Of a DNA stretch of 64,000 nt, positions 53,704-62,490 are shown one piece after another; the first letter of the stretch is position 1; each line of letters starts with the position of its first letter. The notes below the pieces were generated by a model. The model made no database searches. It had not been told where the DNA came from and saw only the letters and a list, made by a program, of their open reading frames with translations. The position numbers and the translations under genes are program-made. Location of the stretch: the NCBI GenBank assembly GCA_020635175.1, contig JACKAH010000004.1, forward strand, positions 56,779 to 120,778, read 5' to 3'. This DNA comes from Deltaproteobacteria bacterium (GTDB lineage Bacteria; Bdellovibrionota_C; UBA2361; J135).

Positions 53704-53747
53704 AGATCACCACGCAATACGGCAAAAGCCGTATTACTCGTGATGAC
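53704..53747. repeat. Palindromic REP-like element, copy 1
   Basis: On the minus strand GTCATCACGAG...GCGTGGTGATCT, with an inner perfect stem AATACGGC/GCCGTATT around AAAA. Its outer ends match the element at 60903-60951. Confidence 0.7.
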
Positions 53748-53755
53748 AAAGAGGC

Positions 53756-53771
53756 TGGCAAGCCACTTGCA
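53756..53771 (+). promoter_or_regulatory. Sigma-54 promoter upstream of flgE
   Basis: TGGCAAGCCACTTGCA fits TGGCA-N6-TTGCA with GG-N10-GC. The start would be near 53782, leaving a leader of about 180 nt. Hook genes are sigma-54-controlled in many bacteria. The rest of the leader (53772-53963) contains a hairpin GCACTA/TAGTGC and no gene. Confidence 0.6.
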
Positions 53772-53963
53772 CTACCATCCAATTAACGTGTTTTTAGTAT
53801 GATTATCAGGCAGTTCTTGCCGTGAAATCTAACGTCAAAACACAACAATGAGTAATTTCACTAAAATTTTTAGGATCTTACTCCTCAAGGAAGAATATGC
53901 CTCCAAGGAACAGATGCACTAGCAAAATAGTGCGTTTAGTAAGGAGCAAAAGGAAAAGAGACT

Positions 53964-55232
53964 ATGAGAATAGAATCATCGCTACTGATCAGTGCGACTG
54001 GGCTAGATGCGCATGGACAAGCCCTTACAATTATCGGTAACAACGTTGCAAACGTTAACACAAACGCGTTCAAGCGATCACGATCAGAATTTGAGAATTT
54101 ACTAGCAGAAGCAGATGGACAAACAGGCTCAATAGAAAGCCCTGGTAATGGTGCAAAGGTACAGAACGTAAGAACTATCCATGTCAACGGACCAATTGAA
54201 CCAACTGGAAGACCACTTGATGCGGCAGTTGAAGGAGAGGGTTTCTTTGTCGTCGGATCGACTACCGATCAATTCTATACGAGAGCTGGATCATTCACAC
54301 TTGATCCAAGCGGTATTCTTGTAAACGTAGAGGGCAAAAACGTTTTAGGATACTCTGTAGTCAATGGACAGCCTTCAACAACATTAGGAACTCTAAATTT
54401 ACTTGAATTTGACGCTGAAGCAGAGGCAACCACAGCAGCGACAATGGTTGGAAACCTTGATGCAACAAGTCAAGCACTCGCAGTACCAAACAATCCTCAA
54501 ACTTTCCAAGAATTAAACCAAGCTTCAAACTTTATCTCAAGCTTTGAGGTTATCGACAGCTTGGGAACATCTCACACTATAGTGATGGCTTATACAAAAA
54601 CTGCCAATAACTCCTGGACCGCTCAATCATACATAAATGGTGCAGATGTTACTGGCGGCACTGAAGATGTTCCGTTTCTATTAGGGACAACAACTCTTGA
54701 TTATGACACAAACGGAAACTTGTTAGATGCAAGTGTTGCCAATGCAACATTAAACGTTACCCCACCATATCTAAATGGATCAACTGCTGGTAATTTCGAC
54801 ATAAGCCTAACTGGCTTTACTCAATACGCTGCTCCAAGTGCAGTAAGTAGTGTGACCCAAGATGGTGTTCAAGTCGGTAGCGTTATCAACTACGATATTC
54901 AAGAAGATGGAAATATCGTAGCTGTACTAGATAACGGTACTAGAGCAACTATTGGTGCAATTGCACTTGCAACATTTCCAAACAAAGATGGCTTAAGAGC
55001 GATCGGTAACAACTTGTATAACGTATCAGATACTACAGGAACTCCTGACATCGGTTTACCTGATACTGCGCGTAGAGGACGTATAAAAGGTGCTGCGCTA
55101 GAACGTTCGACTGTTGACTTATCAACTGAATTTACTGAGATGATCATCTATCAGCGAGGATATCAGGCTAACTCTAGAATGTTTAGCTCTGCGGAAAGAC
55201 TAATTAGTGAAACTCTGAACTTGCTACGATAG
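53964..55232 (+). CDS. flgE: Flagellar hook protein FlgE
   Basis: 422 residues. The N-terminal rod/hook helix is LLISATGLDAHGQALTIIGNNVANVNTNAFKRSRSEFENLL, followed by VEGEGFFVV and FYTRAGSFTLDPSG. A FlgE D2-type middle section (IDSLGTSHTIVMAYTKT) distinguishes it from the shorter FlgF and FlgG. The C-terminal helix is FTEMIIYQRGYQANSRMFSSAERLI. Exported by the flagellar type III system and assembled into the hook. No other flagellar gene is in the window. Confidence 0.88.
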   Translation: MRIESSLLISATGLDAHGQALTIIGNNVANVNTNAFKRSRSEFENLLAEADGQTGSIESPGNGAKVQNVRTIHVNGPIEPTGRPLDAAVEGEGFFVVGSTTDQFYTRAGSFTLDPSGILVNVEGKNVLGYSVVNGQPSTTLGTLNLLEFDAEAEATTAATMVGNLDATSQALAVPNNPQTFQELNQASNFISSFEVIDSLGTSHTIVMAYTKTANNSWTAQSYINGADVTGGTEDVPFLLGTTTLDYDTNGNLLDASVANATLNVTPPYLNGSTAGNFDISLTGFTQYAAPSAVSSVTQDGVQVGSVINYDIQEDGNIVAVLDNGTRATIGAIALATFPNKDGLRAIGNNLYNVSDTTGTPDIGLPDTARRGRIKGAALERSTVDLSTEFTEMIIYQRGYQANSRMFSSAERLISETLNLLR

Positions 55233-55255
55233 CAATCTTTCATTACTAATTAGGG

Positions 55256-56032
55256 ATGAAGAATAAACCAATCATTGCTCTGCCTTGCAGATCATTTACT
55301 GTAAACATGCCTCTCACCCCCCAAGCCCAAGGGGCTATCGACTCATACGTTAGCACAATTGTAAACGCTGGTGGCATACCGCTACTTATTCCATTAATAG
55401 AAAATACGGATGACATATTACAACTTTTTGAATGCTGTGATGGGTTACTATTATGTGGTGGCGAAGATATACACCCTTCGCATTATGGTACAAACCTTGA
55501 GAAACATGAACTCGGTGATGAAACCGTAACTGAGATGATGCAACCAAACTCTGTAAGAGACACTCTCGAGATAGCTTTGGTAAAAGAGGCATGGAAGAAT
55601 AAGAAGCCGATTTTAGGTGTCTGCCGCGGGAGCCAACTATTAAACATCGCCTTTGGTGGCACCCTATATCAAGACATAGAGCAGGATTTAGGAATAAAGG
55701 GACACTTAGCTTTAAGACACAAAGACGATAGCCCTGAACTGCTAGACGCAAATATTCACACAGTTGAAATTGAGTGTGACTCTCGTCTGCACTCAATTCT
55801 GAATACTGATCAGATTTATGTTAATAGCTTACACCATCAAGCTATTAAAGATGTTCCACAAGACTTCATGGTAGTTGCCAAGGCTCCTGATGGAATTATT
55901 GAGGCAATCGAGTGTAAAGATAAAAATCAATTTGCAATCGGAGTTGAGTGGCACCCAGAACTTCTATGGCAACGAAACAATGCAGAGTGGATTAATCTTT
56001 TTAAAGCATTTGTTAAGTCAGCAAGCTCTTAG
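55256..56032 (+). CDS. Class I glutamine amidotransferase-like, gamma-glutamyl-GABA hydrolase family (peptidase C26)
   Basis: 258 residues. The nucleophile elbow is GVCRGSQLLNIAFGGTLYQDI and the catalytic His/Glu pair is in GVEWHPEL. GLLLCGGEDIHPSHYG near residue 65 and HHQAIKDV are typical of the PuuD branch, which hydrolyses gamma-glutamyl-4-aminobutyrate in putrescine use. No other put/puu gene is nearby, so the actual substrate is open. Its last four bases overlap the convergent MoeB-like gene. Confidence 0.82.
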   Translation: MKNKPIIALPCRSFTVNMPLTPQAQGAIDSYVSTIVNAGGIPLLIPLIENTDDILQLFECCDGLLLCGGEDIHPSHYGTNLEKHELGDETVTEMMQPNSVRDTLEIALVKEAWKNKKPILGVCRGSQLLNIAFGGTLYQDIEQDLGIKGHLALRHKDDSPELLDANIHTVEIECDSRLHSILNTDQIYVNSLHHQAIKDVPQDFMVVAKAPDGIIEAIECKDKNQFAIGVEWHPELLWQRNNAEWINLFKAFVKSASS

Positions 56033-57135
56033 TACTTAGGCATCTCTGGATCAACATCCCTAGCCCAAGCATCAATGCCACCAGTTAAGTTATAAAGGTT
56101 GGTTAAGCCTAGCTGCTGCTCAATTAGATCAATCGCTCTTTTGCTTCTAACGCCATGGTGGCAGATAAAGATGACTTTTTTGTCTCGTGAGATCCTATCT
56201 AAGTTACTTTCGAGTTGTCCAAGTGGAATGAAGTCACCACCAAGGTTACAGACAGCATGCTCAAATGGTTCACGCACATCGACGAGCTGAACCTGCTCAG
56301 TCGGTATCATAGTATGAAGTTCTGATGGTGAAATTTCTCTATAGCTTTTAAACAAACTCATACAGCTATCCCCTTCAACAATAATCTCATTAACAGTCGC
56401 ATACTTTTCGTTACGTTTTAACTCAATAACTTGAAATTTAGCTCTAAGAGCATCAAAACATAACATTTTTCCAGATAAAACATCGCCCAAATCTGCTAGT
56501 ACTTTTATCGCTTCATTTGCCTGCAACGCACCAACTACACCAGGCAACACCCCTAAGACCCCAGCTTCTGCACAGTTAGGAATTGCATCTGCAGGAGGAG
56601 CTTTGGGAAAGATACATCGATAAGTAGGAGCCTTAGAATTTAAGTTAAATACTGCAAGCTGTCCTTCAAAGCGATTAATAGCGGCAAAGACAAAGGGCTT
56701 ACCCTCAAGCACGCAGGCATCATTTATCAGGTAACGAGTTGTAAAGTTATCTGAGCAATCTAATACTAACTGATATTGAGCAACTAGCTCTCTGGCATTT
56801 TCTGCAGCAAATCGGACACTGTGTTCAACAACCTGTATTGAACTATTAAGCTCTCGAAGCTTCTCTGCTGCGACCTCAACTTTTCTTAGCTCTAAGTCAG
56901 ACTCGCTATATAGAACTTGTCTTTGAAGATTACTAAGGGAGACTAGATCATCATCAACTATCCCTATCGTGCCGACACCTGCCGCTGCTAAGTAAGATAG
57001 CACTGGGCAACCAAGACCACCTGCACCTACGACTAAAACCTTGCTCTCTATAAGCTTAAGCTGAGCACTCTCTCCAAACTCTGGGAGTGAAAAATGTCGC
57101 GCATAGCGTAATTTATCCTGAGCTTCTAGCTTCAT
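56029..57135 (-). CDS. MoeB/ThiF-like adenylyltransferase with C-terminal rhodanese domain
   Basis: 368 residues. The E1-like part has GAGGLGCPVLSYLAAAG (ATP site), SLSNLQRQVLY, DCSDNFTTRYLIND and the catalytic cysteine in NCAEAGVLG. The rhodanese part (from about residue 265) has VDVREPFEHAVCN and the active loop ICHHGVRS. Such fusions adenylate and load sulfur on ubiquitin-like carriers for molybdopterin, thiamine or tRNA thiolation. The usual zinc cysteines of MoeB (CYRC and a later CxxC) are missing: only APTYRC remains. No carrier protein gene is adjacent. Confidence 0.88.
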   Translation of the reverse strand: MKLEAQDKLRYARHFSLPEFGESAQLKLIESKVLVVGAGGLGCPVLSYLAAAGVGTIGIVDDDLVSLSNLQRQVLYSESDLELRKVEVAAEKLRELNSSIQVVEHSVRFAAENARELVAQYQLVLDCSDNFTTRYLINDACVLEGKPFVFAAINRFEGQLAVFNLNSKAPTYRCIFPKAPPADAIPNCAEAGVLGVLPGVVGALQANEAIKVLADLGDVLSGKMLCFDALRAKFQVIELKRNEKYATVNEIIVEGDSCMSLFKSYREISPSELHTMIPTEQVQLVDVREPFEHAVCNLGGDFIPLGQLESNLDRISRDKKVIFICHHGVRSKRAIDLIEQQLGLTNLYNLTGGIDAWARDVDPEMPKY

Positions 57136-57328
57136 TATTAAACTCTGTTTTAGCTCTAAATATAGCTAAGGGCTTAAAAGCAATCGAAGATTATCTCACA
57201 ATGATTGCAACAGCTTACAAAATCTGAAAGCTCCCTTTCATTTATCTGATTCCTTCTTATCATATCGCCATCTATAAAGATAACAGTCTAATTATATTAC
57301 TGAAGTCTCAGCGCAAAGCGGCAGATAT

Positions 57329-58759
57329 ATGTCAAAACAAGAAAACGGAACAACGCACCAGTACGACTACGATCTATTAGTTATCGGATGTGGCCCTGCA
57401 GGCCAACGCTCAGCAGTGCAAGCAGCAAAGATTAGAAAGAAAGTTGCAATCATTGATGCCCGCGAAGTTGTAGGTGGTGTTTGTGTAAACCTAGGAACAA
57501 TTCCAAGTAAATCATTTAGAGAAGCGGTCCTCTTTTTATCAGGCTTTAGACAAAGAAATATTTATGGCTCTGCCTATAGAGTAAAATCTTCTATCTCAAT
57601 GGACGATCTAAACTTTCGATGCAATTACATCATGCAAACTGAGATCGACACAATCGATGCACAGCTTGCACGAAATAGAGTAGAGGTCCTGCATGGAACT
57701 GCAATTTTTAAAGATAGCCATACTCTTGAGATCAGAAGCTCAAAAGGTGTTGAAATCAAAACTGCCGAGAAGTTTGTAATTGCAGTTGGAGCAAGACCCC
57801 ATAGACCAAAAGAGATTGAATTTGACGGAAAGACTATCTTTGACAGTGATGATCTACTAACCATGAAAGAGGTCCCACGCACTATGACTGTAGTCGGTGG
57901 TGGAGTAATCGGTATCGAGTATGCATCAATGTTTGCTGCTCTTGGATGCGCGGTTACAGTAATAGATGGTCGTGATAAGTTATTAGAGTTTATTGATCAT
58001 GAGATAATTGATTCCCTAATTTACAGAATGCGCAGCACAGGAGTGCAGATAAAATTAGGAGAGACTGTTAAAACATGTGCGAGACGCGAAGATAACCAAG
58101 TTGTAACCACTCTTAACAGCGGAAAAGTCATAGTTTCTGATGTAGTCTTATTCTCTGCTGGTAGAGAAAGTGCTACTGCAAATCTAGGCCTTGAGCATGT
58201 AGGCATCGAGCTTGGTCCAAGAGGTAAGCTGATAGTTGATCAAAACTATAAGACAACCGCAGATAATATTTATGCTGCTGGAGATGTAATTGGATTCCCT
58301 GCATTAGCTTCTACTTCCGCAGAACAAGGCAGACAAGCAACTTGCCATGCTTACGGAATTGAAACAGCAAACGGCGCCATCCCATTGCCATACGGAATAT
58401 ATTCTATTCCAGAGATAGCGATGGTCGGTCAAAACGAGCGTGAGCTTACTCAAAAAGAAACTCCTTACGAGATCGGAATCGCCCGCTATAGCGAAAACAC
58501 TCGTGGAGATATCGTAGGCGACAGAGAAGGAATGCTTAAGATAATCTTTCATCGTGAAACAGGAAAACTTTTAGGAACTCACATCATCGGCGAGGGAGCA
58601 ACTGAGCTAATCCACTTAGGTCAATCTGTCATAGCTTTTGGTGGTGGATTAGATTACCTAATGCAAGCGGTCTTTAACTACCCTACTCTAACTAGCTGCT
58701 ACAAAACTGCTGCTCTAGATGGATACAATAAGCTTAGAGCCCAAGGCGTAAAGATCTAA
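57329..58759 (+). CDS. sthA: SthA-like flavoprotein, soluble pyridine nucleotide transhydrogenase family
   Basis: 476 residues. The FAD motif is GCGPAGQRSAVQAAK, and the NAD(P) motif GGGVIGIEYASMFAALG. The redox site reads GGVCVNLGTIPSKS: the second cysteine of the usual CxxxxC is absent, as in E. coli SthA (CTHWGTIPSK). The final FNYPTLTSCYKTAALDGYNKL also matches SthA. It would exchange reducing power between NADPH and NAD+. The 193-bp gap before it is the divergent promoter region with the MoeB-like gene. Confidence 0.87.
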   Translation: MSKQENGTTHQYDYDLLVIGCGPAGQRSAVQAAKIRKKVAIIDAREVVGGVCVNLGTIPSKSFREAVLFLSGFRQRNIYGSAYRVKSSISMDDLNFRCNYIMQTEIDTIDAQLARNRVEVLHGTAIFKDSHTLEIRSSKGVEIKTAEKFVIAVGARPHRPKEIEFDGKTIFDSDDLLTMKEVPRTMTVVGGGVIGIEYASMFAALGCAVTVIDGRDKLLEFIDHEIIDSLIYRMRSTGVQIKLGETVKTCARREDNQVVTTLNSGKVIVSDVVLFSAGRESATANLGLEHVGIELGPRGKLIVDQNYKTTADNIYAAGDVIGFPALASTSAEQGRQATCHAYGIETANGAIPLPYGIYSIPEIAMVGQNERELTQKETPYEIGIARYSENTRGDIVGDREGMLKIIFHRETGKLLGTHIIGEGATELIHLGQSVIAFGGGLDYLMQAVFNYPTLTSCYKTAALDGYNKLRAQGVKI

Positions 58760-58898
58760 GCACCGAGCTCTGAAAAAATCTTTTTTGCCTAAGATACTTA
58801 GCATTTTTACGCAAATAAATTAGCCGTTCTGTGCTGATTTGTGCTATACCAGCGCCCAGTTAAAATTGTTTTAGACACAATCGACAAACAGGAAAGAT

Positions 58899-60857
58899 AT
58901 GCGTATTACCAAAATCCTTTTAATCCTTATTGCTTCAATTATATCTCTTACGAGCTCAAGCTTTGCTGCGCCCGAGAAGGATAAAGTTATCATTGTACTT
59001 GATGCTTCTGGAAGCATGTGGGGTCAGATCAAAAAAGAACCTAAGATATCTATCGCTCGTAACGTGATCAAAGACTTAGTTCACGACTGGGATCAGAATG
59101 TCGAACTTGGACTAACGGTTTACGGACACAGAAGAAAGGGGGACTGCAATGATATTGAATCAATGGTTCCAGTCTCAGACGTTAAACCTGGTGAGATAGA
59201 AAGCAAAGTAAACAAGATTAATCCTGTTGGGAAAACCCCTCTCTCAAAAGCTGTCATGATGGCTGCTGAAGAGCTTAAGTATACAGAACAAAAAGCAACT
59301 GTAATATTAGTCAGTGATGGAATTGAAACCTGTGACTTTGATCCATGTGAAGTTGCTAGTAGACTAGAAAAGTCAGGTGTTGATTTTACTACACACGTAA
59401 TTGGCTTTGACATAACCGAAGAGGACGCTAAAAAACAGTTAACCTGTCTAGCAGAGAACACAGGTGGAAGATTTTTGAGTGCAAGTGATGCTGACTCACT
59501 TAAATCTTCAATTGATGAAGCGGTCAAAGAAGTTTCTCTCTCTAAGAAAAACAATGTTGAACTTCACGCAAGCTACGAGCCTAATGGAGAGGTCTTAACA
59601 AACGTTACCTGGAGCGTCTACAAATCAAGCGATCCTGAGGGCCAACCAATTGTATATGGCCGTGGACCAACACCGAAATATACTCTTGAGCCTGGAAGCT
59701 ACATAGCAAGGGTCAAATCAATTGGAGGAAAAGCCTCTGCAGAAAAAGAGTTTGAAGTCGTAGCTGACACACTGAACAAACAAGAGGTCATCATACCTCT
59801 AGAAGGTAAGGTTAAGCTTGTTGCTGTGAATGAAGCAGGTGGTACTCCACTCAGCGAGGTCGCTTGGAGTGTTGAAACTATCGCTTCAGATCTTGAAAAA
59901 GCAAAATTAATCTCATACGGCGGTGGCACTGAGCCTGAGTACACCTTACTTCCTGGAAAATATCTGGCAAAAGTTAAATCTCAAAGTGGCAAAGCAGTAG
60001 CTGAACAAGAGATTGAAGTTTTACCTGGGAAACTTAACAGAGTAGAAGTTGTAATGGCCCAAGAGGGAGTTATTAAACTTATCGCTGTTAATGAGCAAGG
60101 AGGAAAACCACTTGGTGATGTTACTTGGCAAGTAAACACAATCCCAACAGACCTTGGCAAGAGTGAGCTTGTGTCCTATGGCAAAGGCGCTCAACCAGAA
60201 TACAAACTTTTACCTGGCAAATATTTAGCAACAGTTAAGTCAACACAAGGCAAAGCTGAAACTGAGCAGGAGATTGAAGTTTTACCTGGTAAGAAAACAA
60301 CAACAGAAGTTGTAATGGCTGCTGAAGGTATCTTGAGCCTAAAAGCCGTTCATACAGCTGGTGGAAAAGCGATTAAAGATGTGCAGTGGCAACTATACAC
60401 AATCGTACCTGCTGACAGCATGGATAAGCCAAGCTTGGTCACATACGGCAAAGGTAGTGAGCCTGAGTACAAGCTTCTTCCTGGCAAGTACACAGCCATA
60501 GTGAAATCGAATAAAGGTGTCGCAAAGGTCGAGCAAGAGGTTGAAGTTCTTGCAAGCAAAAAAAATCAAATAGAGGTAATCTTTCCAGAAGAGGGAGAGA
60601 TTCAACTCTCTGCTGTAACAGAAGATGGCAAAAGTGCTGATCGTGTTTACTGGGAGGTCTTTACCCTAATAGAGCAAGATAGCATTGAAAAACCTGAGCG
60701 TGTAAAAGTAGGTGGTGGCACAAGCCCTCTCTATCGACTCTTACCTGGGAAATATCTGGCAAGAGCAACTGTGGATAGAGAAAAGTACGAGAAAGAGATC
60801 GAGGTAGTTGCAGGCAAACTTACTAAAGATGAGATCGTGCTATCTAAGAACGGTTAA
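58899..60857 (+). CDS. Secreted VWA-domain protein with five C-terminal repeats
   Basis: 652 residues. Signal peptide ends at SSSFA. The VWA domain (about residues 28-205) has an intact metal site: DASGSMWG, the threonine of GKTPLSKA, and SDGIETC. It resembles the VWA domains of YfbK/Ca-activated-channel-type proteins. Then five repeats of about 85 residues occupy residues about 220-652, each holding patterns like EVAWSV..., PEYTLLPGKYLAKVKS and EQEIEVLPGK. AGGAAAG precedes the ATG. Probably a periplasmic or surface protein; function unknown. Confidence 0.8.
   Translation: MRITKILLILIASIISLTSSSFAAPEKDKVIIVLDASGSMWGQIKKEPKISIARNVIKDLVHDWDQNVELGLTVYGHRRKGDCNDIESMVPVSDVKPGEIESKVNKINPVGKTPLSKAVMMAAEELKYTEQKATVILVSDGIETCDFDPCEVASRLEKSGVDFTTHVIGFDITEEDAKKQLTCLAENTGGRFLSASDADSLKSSIDEAVKEVSLSKKNNVELHASYEPNGEVLTNVTWSVYKSSDPEGQPIVYGRGPTPKYTLEPGSYIARVKSIGGKASAEKEFEVVADTLNKQEVIIPLEGKVKLVAVNEAGGTPLSEVAWSVETIASDLEKAKLISYGGGTEPEYTLLPGKYLAKVKSQSGKAVAEQEIEVLPGKLNRVEVVMAQEGVIKLIAVNEQGGKPLGDVTWQVNTIPTDLGKSELVSYGKGAQPEYKLLPGKYLATVKSTQGKAETEQEIEVLPGKKTTTEVVMAAEGILSLKAVHTAGGKAIKDVQWQLYTIVPADSMDKPSLVTYGKGSEPEYKLLPGKYTAIVKSNKGVAKVEQEVEVLASKKNQIEVIFPEEGEIQLSAVTEDGKSADRVYWEVFTLIEQDSIEKPERVKVGGGTSPLYRLLPGKYLARATVDREKYEKEIEVVAGKLTKDEIVLSKNG
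59557..60854 (+). repeat. Five tandem protein-coding repeats inside the VWA gene
   Basis: Units of about 255-265 bp begin near 59557, 59808, 60069, 60330 and 60597. The middle three are the most alike, which suggests recent unit duplication; the first and last are more diverged. Confidence 0.75.
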
Positions 60858-60902
60858 TTACTATCTCACTAGATAGGATTCCCACTCAAACATCTATCAC
60901 CT

Positions 60903-60951
60903 GTCATTACGAGGAGCATGTGCACGTAGTGCATATGCTCCGTGGTAATCT
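60903..60951. repeat. Palindromic REP-like element, copy 2
   Basis: GTCATTACGAGGAGCATG...ATGCTCCGTGGTAATCT, a near-complete hairpin with GAGCAT/ATGCTC and TGCAC/GTGCA arms. The termini resemble the widespread GTCATTGCGAGGAGC class of intergenic palindromes. Confidence 0.7.
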
Positions 60952-60977
60952 GTACGACTCCCCGTAAACATATGCAA

Positions 60978-62075
60978 TTACCTCTCCCTAAAGCTCACAC
61001 TAGCCACACCTGTGAGATCATCAAAACTGATAGTTGCAACCTGACGTGAAAAGTTATCACCGATCTCAACAGTAGCTGATGGCTTCTCATCATCTATCTT
61101 TAAAGTATTAGGATAGATCTGAAAACTTCGACCCTTAATTTGTCCATGCTGATGAAGCTCCATACACAAAACGCCAGCTAAGTATGAATTCTTTCCATAA
61201 AAGAGCTCTTCAATTGAAAGTGTCTGATGTTCTCTTGCAACTTCTGCTGCAGAGATATCGCTTAGATAAAACCTCCCTCTAGTTGAAAGCTTCATGCTCG
61301 CTATCATATCCTCATCTGAAGTTGGCGGTGGGCTGCTAATCTCTGGACTAAGTTCTGCTTTAAGATGCTCTAGCGCTTGAGACCTAGCAGGACGAGCAAA
61401 CATAACTCTAACCCCAAATGGCTCGATCAAATCTGATGTCGAAGCTAGACCTTCTGAAATGTGAGTTAATTCAATACCAACAGCATTTCTCTGACCTTTG
61501 ACACGTGGAAAGGTCTCAGGTGGCACCTTCTGTCCACTGCCCTGAGCAACTGCTGTCATGGTTGCTACTGCAATAGCTTTACCTCGAGAAGCTGTACCTG
61601 CAGCACTGCTATACAAAAAATCTCCCTCTATCTGTGAAGCAGATTTTGGATGTAAAAGTTTCCAATGGGGAACTAACGGTTCTTTTGTTGCTATATCCTG
61701 AACATGCGCTAAGAGAACGATTTCCTGATCTCTTCTAACTCGAGCATTTCCAAAACTAACTGAAGCTGAATCATGATATCCACTTGTTCCTTCATATGCG
61801 TCGTTGTGTGCAACAACCACCATGCCTGTAAAGATCTCTCTAGTTTGAGTCACAGCATGATCTTTGTCTGGATCTTCGATAGGTGGGACTAGCTCTACGC
61901 CGGGATTTGCCTGCTCAAATCCTTCTTGAACTTGAATAATTGGATGGCTTGAGAACTCTCTACTATATCCGGCAAGAATGTCATCGAGATCACCTGTCCC
62001 ATCGAGCAATAGCTCGTCTTCTGGCTCAAGATCGCCAATAGTCGGGTCCTCGTCTGGTCTAACTCCATCACTCAT
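60978..62075 (-). CDS. Conserved-looking hypothetical protein, 365 residues
   Basis: Not recognised. A soluble protein without signal peptide or membrane span. The first 40 residues are very acidic (EDPTIGDLEPEDELLLDGTGDLDDIL). The middle includes VGIELTHISEGLAS and a short Pro/Ser linker (SPEISSPPPTSDED, about residue 250), then LSTRGRFYLSDISAAEVA. AGGATT precedes the ATG. The reading frame and start signal argue that it is real. It ends next to REP-like copy 2 and faces away from the small-RNA region. Confidence 0.6.
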   Translation of the reverse strand: MSDGVRPDEDPTIGDLEPEDELLLDGTGDLDDILAGYSREFSSHPIIQVQEGFEQANPGVELVPPIEDPDKDHAVTQTREIFTGMVVVAHNDAYEGTSGYHDSASVSFGNARVRRDQEIVLLAHVQDIATKEPLVPHWKLLHPKSASQIEGDFLYSSAAGTASRGKAIAVATMTAVAQGSGQKVPPETFPRVKGQRNAVGIELTHISEGLASTSDLIEPFGVRVMFARPARSQALEHLKAELSPEISSPPPTSDEDMIASMKLSTRGRFYLSDISAAEVAREHQTLSIEELFYGKNSYLAGVLCMELHQHGQIKGRSFQIYPNTLKIDDEKPSATVEIGDNFSRQVATISFDDLTGVASVSFRER

Positions 62076-62342
62076 AAATAATCCTATTAATTAAGAATTA
62101 TGAGATGGCTTAAGCCTTAAGTGCTTTATATCTCGTGGGGACTAGAAAGAGCATTCTACAAGCAGTCGAAAAGACTAGAGAAATATTAGCATGAGGTCAG
62201 CATTTAGCTAAGAGATAATCGTGTCAGGCCTACTCGGAAATTGCTTATTGGGGTTGCTACAAATTGCATACTTTTTGGAAGCTATCTTCACACTAGATCT
62301 TAAATTCTGCTCTGATTGCCTGCTAAATCGCTTCTAAGGCGC
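62076..62342. other. Intergenic DNA upstream of the putative small RNA
   Basis: No gene seen. A perfect palindrome GGCTTAAGCC is at 62107-62116; it may be part of the control region of either neighbour. Confidence 0.4.
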
Positions 62343-62358
62343 TGGCACACTCGTTGCT
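62343..62358 (+). promoter_or_regulatory. Sigma-54 promoter with no downstream reading frame
   Basis: TGGCACACTCGTTGCT: TGGCAC and TTGCT with GG-N10-GC spacing, the best consensus match in the window. The expected start is near 62369, about 45 bp before a strong terminator hairpin. Confidence 0.65.
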
Positions 62359-62368
62359 AATACATATA

Positions 62369-62444
62369 AATACATATTGGATAAAGCACTCTAAATACTC
62401 ACACCCGCAATACTAGGGGCTCTTTAAGGAGCCCCTATTTTTTT
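62369..62444 (+). ncRNA. Putative sigma-54-dependent small RNA
   Basis: A transcript from the sigma-54 promoter at 62343-62358 to the terminator at 62414-62444 would be about 76 nt, with no start codon plus open frame of useful length. The 5' part is A/T-rich and unstructured by eye (about 62369-62413), followed by the GC-rich stem and U-tract, the general build of Hfq-type small RNAs such as Qrr. No sequence match to Qrr was seen. Confidence 0.5.
62414..62444 (+). terminator. Strong intrinsic terminator
   Basis: TAGGGGCTC, loop TTTAAG, GAGCCCCTA, then TTTTTTT. The T-tract is only on the plus strand, so it ends a plus-strand transcript although both flanking genes are on the minus strand. 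Confidence 0.9.
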
Positions 62445-62490
62445 ATACTCAGTAAAAATTCAGCTCAAATGACAATGCACTATAGAGTTA

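Noticed and set aside
59557..60854. CRISPR-like or DNA-level direct repeats
   Set aside because: The repeats are in frame, about 260 bp long, diverged and within the VWA coding region.
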